A stretch of 51,875 bases of DNA from Casp-actino8 sp037147055 (GTDB lineage Bacteria; Actinomycetota; Acidimicrobiia; Acidimicrobiales; Ilumatobacteraceae): assembly GCA_037147055.1 (NCBI GenBank), contig JBAWVW010000006.1:1-51875 (forward strand), in the 5' to 3' direction. How positions within the stretch are numbered: position 1 is the first letter of the stretch; each line of letters opens with the position of its first letter. The position numbers and the translations under genes were made by a program. Below the pieces are notes generated by a model. It was not told the origin of the DNA and did no database searches. It saw only the letters and a program-made list of their open reading frames with translations. Shown piece by piece: positions 8,004 through 15,685 of this stretch.

Positions 8004-9188
8004 TTATCGCGTTGAGCGAACTAAACCGAGACCAGCAGTGGCTACTAGTTCACGCTGAATCTCATTCACTCCACCACCAAAGGTGTTGATCTGGGCGGCC
8101 CGTGCGGCGCGCTCAACTTCACCGTGAATCACAGCGCCCTGCGAGCCCTCACGAAGGTGTGAAACTGGGCCAAGGATTCCTTGCAAAATGCGGTACACCT
8201 CAACTGCCTTCTCGGTTCCGAAGACTTTGACCCCCGAAGCCTCGGCTGGTCCAAGCGTATTGTCCGCTACTGATTGAGCAAGCTTCCATGTCATCAAACG
8301 AATGGCATCGAGCAGCGCATGACTCTTGGCTAAATCGGCTTGCACCCACGGCACATCAACCATTTTTTCTCCAGCGGGTCCACCCGATGGAGTCACCCGG
8401 CACCACGTCGTCACATCATCGAGCAGACGCTCCGTGAGACCAGATAGGGCAGCCAAACCTACACGCTCGTGATTCAACTGCATCGTGATCAACTTCCAAC
8501 CACCATTGATCTGACCGATGACATTTTCTTTGGGAACGCGCACATCTGCGTAATAAGTAGCTGTCGTCATGACGCCACCCACGGTCACGATTGGCGTCCA
8601 CGTAAAACCAGGAGAATTAGTTGGCACGATAATCAGAGTGATGCCCTGATGCTTGGGGGCCTCGGTATCGGTCCGACAAGCCAACCACACATAATCACTT
8701 TGGTTAGCCCCAGAGGTGTAGACCTTATTGCCGTTGATGACCCACTCATCGCCATCAAGTACCGCTGAACAACGCAAACTTGCGAGGTCGGTGCCTGATT
8801 CAGGTTCGGTGTAACCAATGGCGAAGTTAATTTCGCCCTTCATAATGCCAGTGAGATATTGATCTTTCTGGGCTTGAGTCCCGTGGGCCATGATCGCAGG
8901 TCCGACAGTGTTCACTGTGACGAATGGGAAGGGCGCATGAGCTCGTTGAATCTCATCAAACATGATGAATTGGTCCGTGGCAGGCCGACCATGCCCACCG
9001 AATTCTTTGGGCCACCCCAGACCCAACCAGCCATCGGCACCAATCTTGCGCACCAATTCACGAAAAAGTGGCTTACCTTCCCCAGATTCACCAAGTTCAG
9101 CGCGAACCTCTGGTGTCAATAACGCCGCGAAATACTCTCGAAGTTCTTTACGCAATGCTTGCTGTTCAGATGTCTCGGCGAGGTACAT
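8004..9188 (-). CDS. Acyl-CoA dehydrogenase, FadE26/ChsE4-like
   Basis: A 394-residue acyl-CoA dehydrogenase with TEPESGTDLASL at the FAD/substrate loop and GGGVNEIQRELVATAGLGLVR at the C-terminus. It resembles the long subunits of actinobacterial steroid dehydrogenases (FadE26 type), which normally need a short partner (FadE27 type). The two dehydrogenases of the neighbouring operon are the only candidate partners here. Transcription is convergent with the sterol operon, and the promoter region contains a second copy of the 492-514 palindrome (9208-9224), linking it to the same regulator. The substrate is inferred. Confidence 0.82.
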   Translation of the reverse strand: MYLAETSEQQALRKELREYFAALLTPEVRAELGESGEGKPLFRELVRKIGADGWLGLGWPKEFGGHGRPATDQFIMFDEIQRAHAPFPFVTVNTVGPAIMAHGTQAQKDQYLTGIMKGEINFAIGYTEPESGTDLASLRCSAVLDGDEWVINGNKVYTSGANQSDYVWLACRTDTEAPKHQGITLIIVPTNSPGFTWTPIVTVGGVMTTATYYADVRVPKENVIGQINGGWKLITMQLNHERVGLAALSGLTERLLDDVTTWCRVTPSGGPAGEKMVDVPWVQADLAKSHALLDAIRLMTWKLAQSVADNTLGPAEASGVKVFGTEKAVEVYRILQGILGPVSHLREGSQGAVIHGEVERAARAAQINTFGGGVNEIQRELVATAGLGLVRSTR

Positions 9189-9207
9189 AGGACGATATTA
9201 CCCCTGA

Positions 9208-9224
9208 TCTGACAAAGCGTCAGA
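9208..9224. promoter_or_regulatory. Second copy of the TCTGAC-N5-GTCAGA operator
   Basis: TCTGAC, a 5-base spacer and GTCAGA, followed by AACC exactly as in the first copy at 492-514. It lies 20 bp upstream of the minus-strand dehydrogenase start and about 52 bp upstream of the plus-strand RibD-like start, so one bound repressor could control both divergent genes. Confidence 0.65.
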
Positions 9225-9265
9225 AACCGTGCGACACAATTTTTCAAATATTTCCGCTAGACAAT

Positions 9266-9270
9266 AGGAG
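9266..9270 (+). promoter_or_regulatory. Ribosome binding site that fixes the RibD-like start
   Basis: AGGAG is 5 bases before the ATG at 9276. The alternative GTG at 9270 overlaps this site, so the ATG is preferred. Confidence 0.65.
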
Positions 9271-9275
9271 TGCTG

Positions 9276-9884
9276 ATGCTGTTCCCCGAACCTGGCGAGA
9301 TTTCTGTCGAGGAGGCTTACTCTGCCGAGCATCGCCTGCGCCAAGGCAACCGCCCGTGGATCGTGATGTCAATGATCACCACTGTTGACGGGGCTATCTC
9401 CCTGGAAGGCAACTCTGCTCTTTTAGGGGGACCTGCCGACAGATCTGTTTTTCTCCACCTCCATCGTGGCGCTGACAGTGTGCTCGTCGGAGCACACACC
9501 GTTCGTCAAGATACCTATTCGCCACTCCCCGCTCATCAGGTCCTCGCTGTTGTATCTCGCTCTGGTGACCTCGGGCGCAACTCCCAAGCACTCCTGGCAT
9601 CTGGCAACACGCGTATTTTTTCGGGTGATGTTCGCGACATCGTCAAAGATTTACAGGGCTCGGTATGTGTTCTTGAAGGTGGACCTGATCTCAACGGGCA
9701 AATGGTGGCTGCTGATCTTGTTGATGAAGTATGTCTCACAATCGCCCCGCGCTTTATCGGTGGTCAGGGTGGTCGTATCAGCCAAGGTTCGTGGGCTTTA
9801 CGCGATCCCTGGCATCTTGCGCATGTGTGTCAAGACGAAGGATTTTTATTTTTACGTTATTTACGTTCATCCAACAATGGCTGA
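9276..9884 (+). CDS. RibD C-terminal-domain (dihydrofolate-reductase-like) reductase
   Basis: A 202-residue stand-alone RibD_C/DHFR-fold protein. It shows the opening strand with SMITTVDGAIS, the nucleotide-binding region RGADSVLVGAHTVRQDTYSPL and the closing VLEGGPDLNGQM...APRFIGGQGGRI. In bifunctional RibD this domain reduces the ribosylamino-pyrimidine of riboflavin synthesis with NADPH. No deaminase domain is present, so it may be a pathway reductase or a paralogue with another substrate. It diverges from the FadE26-like gene across the 9208-9224 operator. Its 3' end overlaps gpgS by 28 bases tail to tail. Confidence 0.8.
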   Translation: MLFPEPGEISVEEAYSAEHRLRQGNRPWIVMSMITTVDGAISLEGNSALLGGPADRSVFLHLHRGADSVLVGAHTVRQDTYSPLPAHQVLAVVSRSGDLGRNSQALLASGNTRIFSGDVRDIVKDLQGSVCVLEGGPDLNGQMVAADLVDEVCLTIAPRFIGGQGGRISQGSWALRDPWHLAHVCQDEGFLFLRYLRSSNNG

Positions 9885-10759
9885 GACATTTTCGGCAATG
9901 AATTAATAGGGGGACGGCTCGCAATATTCAGTTGCATCGGATCAAGTGCTTTGCGATGCAACATAGGTATTGCTTCGGCGAAACTAGGTGGCTGAGCAAC
10001 ACGCATCAACAATGTGGCCGCAACTTCAGCGGCCTGAATCGCCAATGTTTCCAACTTATGGTGGCGATGCAGACGGACGCCTAAATCCACCTGACCGAGA
10101 CTCCCTGGACCAAACTTGGCAGCCATATCAATCAGCATCCCGATCTCTACGCCCCACCCTGTGGCAAAGGGAATCGCCTCAAGCATTGTGCGTCGACCCG
10201 CGAATTCTCCAGCCAATGGTTGCTGAAGATCAGCGATCTCGGGGAAATACATGGACAGCAACGGACGCGCCACCAACTCAGTGGTGCGCCCTCCGCCACC
10301 TAAATGCGATGGACGCTCATAATTCGCCTTAACCAAACCAAGTTCGCCGTCAATAAGTAACGGCATTACTAAACGAATAATCCATTCGGTTGTGAAACTT
10401 GTGATGTCTCCATCAATCCACACCACGATGTCACCCGAACTGACCAACAGACTGGCCCACAGAGCGTTGCCTTTGCCGCGCTCTGCGCCGTGAAAAAAAT
10501 GCACATAGTCCACGGGGATAACTGTTGCCCCCGCTTCGGCGGCGATCTCACCAGTCCCATCGCTTGAATCATCATCAAGCACAATCAACTCGTCAATCAA
10601 AGTACCGAGCAAAGTTGGTTCGATCATGCGTACTAAATCGCCGACGGTGCCGGCCTCATTACGACATGGAATACAAACCGATATTGTGCGCTCACCTTTA
10701 GCGGCGATTGCGCTAGCAAGGGTCCAATTAGTTGGGTCGAATGTCTTGATAGCGCTCAT
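9857..10759 (-). CDS. gpgS: Glucosyl-3-phosphoglycerate synthase
   Basis: A 300-residue GT-A fold glycosyltransferase of family GT81. It has the N-terminal PCRNEAGTVG, the nucleotide-sugar site LDDDSSDGT (about residue 61) and a DGD metal motif in VVWIDGDIT. Downstream are PLAGEFAGRR and FATGWGVEIG, both typical of GpgS. It transfers glucose from an NDP-glucose to 3-phosphoglycerate, the first step towards glucosylglycerate and methylglucose lipopolysaccharides. The ATG at 10759 is preferred because GGAG (10765-10768) precedes it and because the longer frame would run into the divergent folP-like gene. In Mycobacterium gpgS also sits beside a folP paralogue. Confidence 0.9.
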   Translation of the reverse strand: MSAIKTFDPTNWTLASAIAAKGERTISVCIPCRNEAGTVGDLVRMIEPTLLGTLIDELIVLDDDSSDGTGEIAAEAGATVIPVDYVHFFHGAERGKGNALWASLLVSSGDIVVWIDGDITSFTTEWIIRLVMPLLIDGELGLVKANYERPSHLGGGGRTTELVARPLLSMYFPEIADLQQPLAGEFAGRRTMLEAIPFATGWGVEIGMLIDMAAKFGPGSLGQVDLGVRLHRHHKLETLAIQAAEVAATLLMRVAQPPSFAEAIPMLHRKALDPMQLNIASRPPINSLPKMSQPLLDERK

Positions 10760-10787
10760 CTTTGCTCCATCGCATAACCTGAAAAGC

Positions 10788-11537
10788 ATGTTCTTGTATG
10801 GCGTTGTAAACGCTTCACCTGACTCATTAAACCTTGATTCAATCGCAACCGACGCTATCTCTGCCAAGCGGAGGGGTGAATATCTGTTGAATCATGGATG
10901 TAATGGAATTGATCTGGGCGGTCAGGGCTCGACCGACAAAGCCACGGTTATCCCATGGCAGGATGAATGGGCAAGACTCAAGGAGATTGTCTTAGCACTG
11001 GCTCTATTCAAGGTTCCCGTGAGTATTGACTCATGGAAACCCGAAGTCACCCGCCTTGCCTTAGAGAACGGAGCGACGGTGATCAACGCCGCCGATGGGA
11101 TGCAGAGCGCCGACATGTGGCAGGTGGCCGCCGATTTTCGGGCTCCCATTGTCTTACCCTTTTTATCGGGTCCGAACCCACGCGAGATGGAACTCGTCAA
11201 AGCCGATCCCGTACAAGTGATGTTGGATTTCTTTGAGGCGCAATTAAAGATCGCCGATCAATATGGTTTGCGCAAACTGTGCATCCTTGATCCGGGCACT
11301 GGCTTCGCCCCATCAAATTGGCCTTGGGAAGAGCGCTACCTATATCAAAAACGCGTGTATTCGCATCTCGATAAGTTGCGCGTCTTCAATTTGCCTCTCT
11401 ATATCGCTTTACCATGGAAAGAAACTGCTCAGCACGATGAGCTTTTAGAAATAGTTCTGAAGCAGCAACCTGAATTTGGCCGCGGGCATTACCCAGAGAA
11501 AATTCGTCGTGTCGAAAGCGAACTCGGACTTAACTAA
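10788..11537 (+). CDS. Dihydropteroate synthase-like protein (FolP2 type, degenerate active site)
   Basis: A 249-residue TIM-barrel protein related to DHPS: N-terminal VVNASPDSLN (canonical NVTPDSFS), DLGGQGSTDKA for the GGESTRPG loop, VSIDSWKPEV and LDPGTGF. The late catalytic features are altered. The strand normally carrying S-R-K reads LPLYIALPWKE, and the terminal R-x-H motif is absent. It may therefore not make dihydropteroate. Mycobacterial FolP2 is a comparable paralogue encoded next to gpgS. Here the gene diverges from gpgS across 28 bp and overlaps folK tail to tail by 4 bases. The start is set by homology at MFLYGVVN. Confidence 0.78.
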   Translation: MFLYGVVNASPDSLNLDSIATDAISAKRRGEYLLNHGCNGIDLGGQGSTDKATVIPWQDEWARLKEIVLALALFKVPVSIDSWKPEVTRLALENGATVINAADGMQSADMWQVAADFRAPIVLPFLSGPNPREMELVKADPVQVMLDFFEAQLKIADQYGLRKLCILDPGTGFAPSNWPWEERYLYQKRVYSHLDKLRVFNLPLYIALPWKETAQHDELLEIVLKQQPEFGRGHYPEKIRRVESELGLN

Positions 11538-12004
11538 CGACACTCGTTCAACGGCCCGCGTCCGTAGACGGCATCGGGAGGAAGATTAATTTCCCAGTCA
11601 ATCGGACAACGCTGAGGGGCCACCTCACTCAGCGGAGCTAGCACGAAGCGTCGCTCGCTAAAACGCGGATGCGGCACGGTCAGTTCTCCACCGCTGATAC
11701 ACACATCATCAAAGAACAATAAATCAAGGTCAAGAGTTCTAGGACCCCAATGGATTTCGCGAACACGCCCAGCATCAGCTTCGATTCTGTGCAACCAACG
11801 CATAAGCGCATACGGATCTAACTCAGTTTCAATCACTGCCACCATATTTAAATAAGCCCCTTGATTGTCTGGCCCACCGATGGGATCAGTTTCAAACACT
11901 TGGGACTGAGACAAGACGTTGTCCCCTAATTCAACAATCGCAAATTTGAGAAATTCGACCCTGTCCCCCAAATTGGCTCCGAGGGCAATCACCGCTTGGT
12001 GCAT
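11534..12004 (-). CDS. folK: 2-amino-4-hydroxy-6-hydroxymethyldihydropteridine pyrophosphokinase (HPPK)
   Basis: A 156-residue HPPK. It carries the N-terminal ALGANLGDR loop, the family signature GPRTLDLDLLFFDD (about residues 86-99) with the Mg-binding aspartates, and VPHPRFSERRFVLAPL. It pyrophosphorylates 6-hydroxymethyl-dihydropterin with ATP, the step before dihydropteroate synthase. It follows folB by 12 bases on the same strand, so the two are probably co-transcribed. Length is normal for the family. Confidence 0.93.
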   Translation of the reverse strand: MHQAVIALGANLGDRVEFLKFAIVELGDNVLSQSQVFETDPIGGPDNQGAYLNMVAVIETELDPYALMRWLHRIEADAGRVREIHWGPRTLDLDLLFFDDVCISGGELTVPHPRFSERRFVLAPLSEVAPQRCPIDWEINLPPDAVYGRGPLNECR

Positions 12005-12016
12005 CGTCGCGCCCGC

Positions 12017-12412
12017 TCAGGTTGTCCGAAGACGATAAATACGCACGGCAGACGATTCCACGTCTTCGGGTATCGGTGGACGCAATTTGGTCAATGTCAA
12101 TTCAACGCCAAGAGCACCTGGGAATTGCAACACCACATCAGCCATTCGTTGAGCCAAACGTTCAAGCAATAGGTCGCTGGTTTTGCGCGCTACCTCGGCA
12201 ATCTGCATCGAGACTTCTCCGTAATGGACAGTTTGACTGAGGTCATCACTGCGCCCGGCCTCTTGAAGATTGACATGAATATCTATATCCACTCGCAGCG
12301 GTTGGGCCGCCTGACGCTCATGTTCAAGCACACCAATCACACTGACTACCCGCAGTCCAGTTATCAAAATATGGTCTGTCACAGATGCCACGGTACCGTT
12401 GTCATCGCTCAA
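12017..12412 (-). CDS. folB: Dihydroneopterin aldolase
   Basis: A protein of up to 131 residues with the FolB core: DHILITGLRVVSVIGVLEHERQ, then VDIDIHVNLQEAGRSDDLSQTVHYGEV (the catalytic Tyr region) and VELTLTKLRPPIPEDVESSAVRIYR. It cleaves 7,8-dihydroneopterin to 6-hydroxymethyl-dihydropterin and glycolaldehyde. The longest frame begins at TTG 12412. A GTG ten codons later (12382) would give a more usual length of about 121, so the start is uncertain. It is preceded by gatB (21-bp gap) and followed by folK. Confidence 0.9.
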   Translation of the reverse strand: MSDDNGTVASVTDHILITGLRVVSVIGVLEHERQAAQPLRVDIDIHVNLQEAGRSDDLSQTVHYGEVSMQIAEVARKTSDLLLERLAQRMADVVLQFPGALGVELTLTKLRPPIPEDVESSAVRIYRLRTT

Positions 12413-12433
12413 GTGACACCGTCCTGATGCCTT

Positions 12434-13915
12434 TCAAGAACGCTTGGCTTGTAGCAACGCCGTGACGGCCTTGCCGTCAGCCTTACCCTGGCTGGCTTTC
12501 ATGATCGCTCCCACCAAAGCGCCCATAGCCTTTTCTTCACCGCCACAATATTTCGCCCAGGATTCGCTTTGAGCGGCGATGACTTGATTGACGATGGCTT
12601 CAAGCGCCGAGTTATCCAGCGCCTCAAAGCCCTTCGCAGCAGCAATGGCCGTGGCGTCTCCGCCACCGTGAGCCACAAGTTCGCCGAGGACCGTTTTGGC
12701 CTGAGTGGATGTCAATTTGCCACCAGTTTCCAAAATAATCATTCCCGCAAGATCGCCCGCGGGCACTGCGGGGTTCGAGCCCTGCTCAGCAAAAGCTTCC
12801 TTAACATGCACCAAAGCTCGCCCCACATCTCCGCCGGCTCGACCGACAGCAAGCACATAATCATCTTGTCCACGTTCAACGATGACCATGATCGATTCTG
12901 CATCGCTGGCGACTCCAGTTGCCTGTGCCAAACGATTCCTTCGCTCGCGTGGCAACATCGGCAATGCTGCACGCACTGACTCAATCCACGCCGCGTCTGG
13001 ATCTAGCGGCACCAGATCAGGCTCGAGGAAGTAGCGATAGTCATCGGCATCTTCTTTCGAACGCAAGGTATGGGTACGACCATCGGTCTCGTCCCAGTGG
13101 CGAGTCTCTTGACGAATCTTCTCACCCGCTTCAAGCAAAACAATCTGACGACGTGCCTCGTATTCAATGGCGCGGCCAAGTGAACGAACTGAGTTCACGT
13201 TCTTGATCTCGCATCTAATCCCGAGTGGCGCTCCAGGTTTGCGCACACTGACGTTGGCATCACAGCGCATCGAACCCTCTTCCATTTTCGCATCAGATGC
13301 TCCGATAGCCACCAAGATCTGCCGCAGTTCGGTGACATATTGACGCGCCTCATCGGGGGTGGCGATATCCGGGCGTCCAACAATTTCAACCAATGGCACA
13401 CCGGCGCGGTTGAAGTCAATCAAGGAATGAGCACTGCCATGAATACGACCACCAGCGCCCCCGACATGGGTGCTCTTTCCAGTGTCTTCCTCTAAGTGAG
13501 CGCGTTCAATACCAATGCTTTTGCCACTCGGCAATTCCAGCCAACCATTGACATTGATGGGTTGGTCATATTGCGAAATCTGATACGCCTTAGGCATGTC
13601 GGGATAGAAATAATTCTTACGATGGAAGGTACTTGATTGCACGGTGCAGTTCAGCGCCAGACCGATACGCATCGCCAACTCAACTGCCTGCCGATTGAGC
13701 ACTGGTAGGGCTCCCGGCAGACCAAGAGTGACGGGGTCAATGTGAGTATTCGGTTCATCACCGAATCTGTTAGCGCTCGCAGAAAACAATTTCGTTGCAG
13801 TTGCAAGTTCCACATGGACTTCTAGTCCACAGACCAATTCGTAGCCGTCCAAAAGATATGAGCCATCGTTGGGGGCAACCTTGATTTCATTCTTACTCAT
13901 ATCGAACTGAGTCAT
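12434..13915 (-). CDS. gatB: Asp-tRNA(Asn)/Glu-tRNA(Gln) amidotransferase subunit B
   Basis: A 493-residue GatB with CGLEVHVELAT, YFYPDMPKAYQISQYDQPI, LEEDTGKSTH, SLIDFNRAGVPLVEIV and RCDANVSVR in family order. A C-terminal YqeY-like tail domain follows, ending GALVGAIMKASQGKADGK. The subunit binds misacylated tRNA and activates the glutamate or aspartate carboxyl for amide transfer. The ATG overlaps the gatA stop by 4 bases (ATGA), as expected for a coupled gatCAB operon. Its presence implies that Gln-tRNA and/or Asn-tRNA are made by the indirect route. Confidence 0.96.
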   Translation of the reverse strand: MTQFDMSKNEIKVAPNDGSYLLDGYELVCGLEVHVELATATKLFSASANRFGDEPNTHIDPVTLGLPGALPVLNRQAVELAMRIGLALNCTVQSSTFHRKNYFYPDMPKAYQISQYDQPINVNGWLELPSGKSIGIERAHLEEDTGKSTHVGGAGGRIHGSAHSLIDFNRAGVPLVEIVGRPDIATPDEARQYVTELRQILVAIGASDAKMEEGSMRCDANVSVRKPGAPLGIRCEIKNVNSVRSLGRAIEYEARRQIVLLEAGEKIRQETRHWDETDGRTHTLRSKEDADDYRYFLEPDLVPLDPDAAWIESVRAALPMLPRERRNRLAQATGVASDAESIMVIVERGQDDYVLAVGRAGGDVGRALVHVKEAFAEQGSNPAVPAGDLAGMIILETGGKLTSTQAKTVLGELVAHGGGDATAIAAAKGFEALDNSALEAIVNQVIAAQSESWAKYCGGEEKAMGALVGAIMKASQGKADGKAVTALLQAKRS

Positions 13916-15360
13916 CGCCCACCACCAGAGGAAATCATGCTGCGCTCTAATGAAGCGGCAACTCTAAACATTGTTTGCTCACCTAAAGTTGGAGCCATAA
14001 TTTGAACACCCACTGGCAAACCAAAGGCACCAGTTCCAAAAGGCACACTCATCGCTGGATGTCCGGCCAAATTGGTGGGGATGGTGTACACATCGCAGAG
14101 ATACATTGCCAGTGGATCGTCCGACTTTGCCCCGACTGGAAAAGCCACGATTGGCGAAGTCGGCGTCAACAACACGTCAGCCTTGGTGTAAGCACGATCA
14201 AAGTCTTCACTAATCAAGCGACGAACCTTCAGGGCCTTGCCGTAATAGGCGTCGTAGTAACCAGCCGATAAAGCATAGGTACCAAGCATGATGCGGCGCT
14301 TTACTTCATCTCCAAAACCGGCCGAACGCGTTGCGCTGTACATCGCATTGGTATCAGGGGCGTTGACACGCATGCCAAAGCGCACACCGTCATAACGCGC
14401 CAAGTTACTGCTGGCTTCTGCGGGGGCGATCAAATAATAAGCAGTTAGGCCATATTTCATTGACGGCATCTGCACATCCACCATGATTGCTCCAGCAGCC
14501 TGAAGAGCATCAAACGCTGCTTCAAGACGCTCAGTGACATCGGGATCGGCGCCACCAGGCATATCGGTGATCCGACCGACGCGTAAACCTTCCACGCCTT
14601 GAGACAACACGCCCCGCAAAGACAATGGACCCTGCGGAATTGAAGTTGAGTCCATGGGATCATGACCACTGATTGCTTCCAGCACCAAAGCCGAGTCGCG
14701 CACATCAGTAGAGAACGGACCGACCTGATCAAGGCTGCTCGCGAAAGCTACTAACCCATAACGACTCACGGTGCCATATGTGGGCTTGACGCCGACGACC
14801 CCACATAATGCTGCAGGCTGACGAATTGAGCCACCAGTATCGCTGCCAATGCTGATCGGAGAAAAACCAGCAGCAACAGCAGCAGCACTTCCGCCACTTG
14901 AACCACCTGATACGCGGGTGATGTCGCGCGGGTTATAGGTGACACCAAAAGCCGAGTTCTCGGTGCTTGATCCCATAGCAAATTCATCAAGATTGGTTTT
15001 ACCGATGGTGACCGCTCCCGCAGCAGCTAAACGTTGAACAACTGTTGCGTCATACGGTGGGCGCCAACCCTCAAGAATCTTCGATGAACAGGTAGTCGCA
15101 ATACCTCGTGTGCACATGTTGTCTTTAATCGCAATCGGCACACCTGCGAGCAACCCTGGATCACGACCAGCAGCAACATCGGCGTCAATGCGTGAAGCGG
15201 CAGCGCGTGCCTCATCGGTCGTCACCAAGTTGAAGGCGTGAATCTCGCCTTCGCGTTCAGCAATACGCGCCAAGTGTGCTTCAAGAACATCAGTGGCCTT
15301 CAGGGCTCCAGAGCGAACAGCATCGGCGATGGCAGCCGCAGTGCTAGGAATTGTTGTCAT
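13912..15360 (-). CDS. gatA: Asp-tRNA(Asn)/Glu-tRNA(Gln) amidotransferase subunit A
   Basis: A 482-residue amidase-signature protein. The catalytic Lys is in GVPIAIKDN (about residue 78), with the Ser-cisSer-Lys partners in SGGSSGGSAAAVAAG and SIGSDTGGSIRQPA. It hydrolyses glutamine and channels ammonia to GatB. The start MTTIPSTAAAIAD at 15360 is chosen because it follows the gatC stop by one base; the longer frame would cover gatC. The gene sits between gatC and gatB in the standard order. Confidence 0.96.
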   Translation of the reverse strand: MTTIPSTAAAIADAVRSGALKATDVLEAHLARIAEREGEIHAFNLVTTDEARAAASRIDADVAAGRDPGLLAGVPIAIKDNMCTRGIATTCSSKILEGWRPPYDATVVQRLAAAGAVTIGKTNLDEFAMGSSTENSAFGVTYNPRDITRVSGGSSGGSAAAVAAGFSPISIGSDTGGSIRQPAALCGVVGVKPTYGTVSRYGLVAFASSLDQVGPFSTDVRDSALVLEAISGHDPMDSTSIPQGPLSLRGVLSQGVEGLRVGRITDMPGGADPDVTERLEAAFDALQAAGAIMVDVQMPSMKYGLTAYYLIAPAEASSNLARYDGVRFGMRVNAPDTNAMYSATRSAGFGDEVKRRIMLGTYALSAGYYDAYYGKALKVRRLISEDFDRAYTKADVLLTPTSPIVAFPVGAKSDDPLAMYLCDVYTIPTNLAGHPAMSVPFGTGAFGLPVGVQIMAPTLGEQTMFRVAASLERSMISSGGGR

Positions 15361-15361
15361 C

Positions 15362-15676
15362 TCAACCGTCCAATCCAACGATTGGCGGAACACGAAAGCG
15401 TCCCTCTTCGGCCGCCGGAGCATGAGCCAAGACTTCATCGCGATCTAACCCCTGAACGACCACATCTTGGCGGAACACATTGGAGAGCGGGTACGGACGC
15501 GTCATAGGTTCGACGGCACTCAAATCGAGGGCATCAATATCAGCAAAATGTTCCAACATCCCAGCAAGTTGCGAGGTCATGCGGGCAACCTCGGTGGGAG
15601 TCAGATCAAGGCGAGATAGGCGCGCAGCCTTGATCACTGCCTCAGTGGAGATACGTTCGGAAGCTGTTTCGGACAC
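15362..15676 (-). CDS. gatC: Asp-tRNA(Asn)/Glu-tRNA(Gln) amidotransferase subunit C
   Basis: A 104-residue GatC with a GTG start. The first half carries the typical helix (VIKAARLSRLDLTPTEVARM, LAGMLEHFADIDALDLSAVEP) and the second half ends with MTRPYPLSNVFRQDVV and a terminal FRVPPIVG. It is the belt-like peptide that stabilises GatA-GatB. It starts only 9 bp after the alpha-galactosidase stop, without room for an independent promoter in that gap, so expression may depend on a promoter within or upstream of the galactosidase gene. Confidence 0.95.
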   Translation of the reverse strand: MSETASERISTEAVIKAARLSRLDLTPTEVARMTSQLAGMLEHFADIDALDLSAVEPMTRPYPLSNVFRQDVVVQGLDRDEVLAHAPAAEEGRFRVPPIVGLDG

Positions 15677-15685
15677 GCCTCAATG

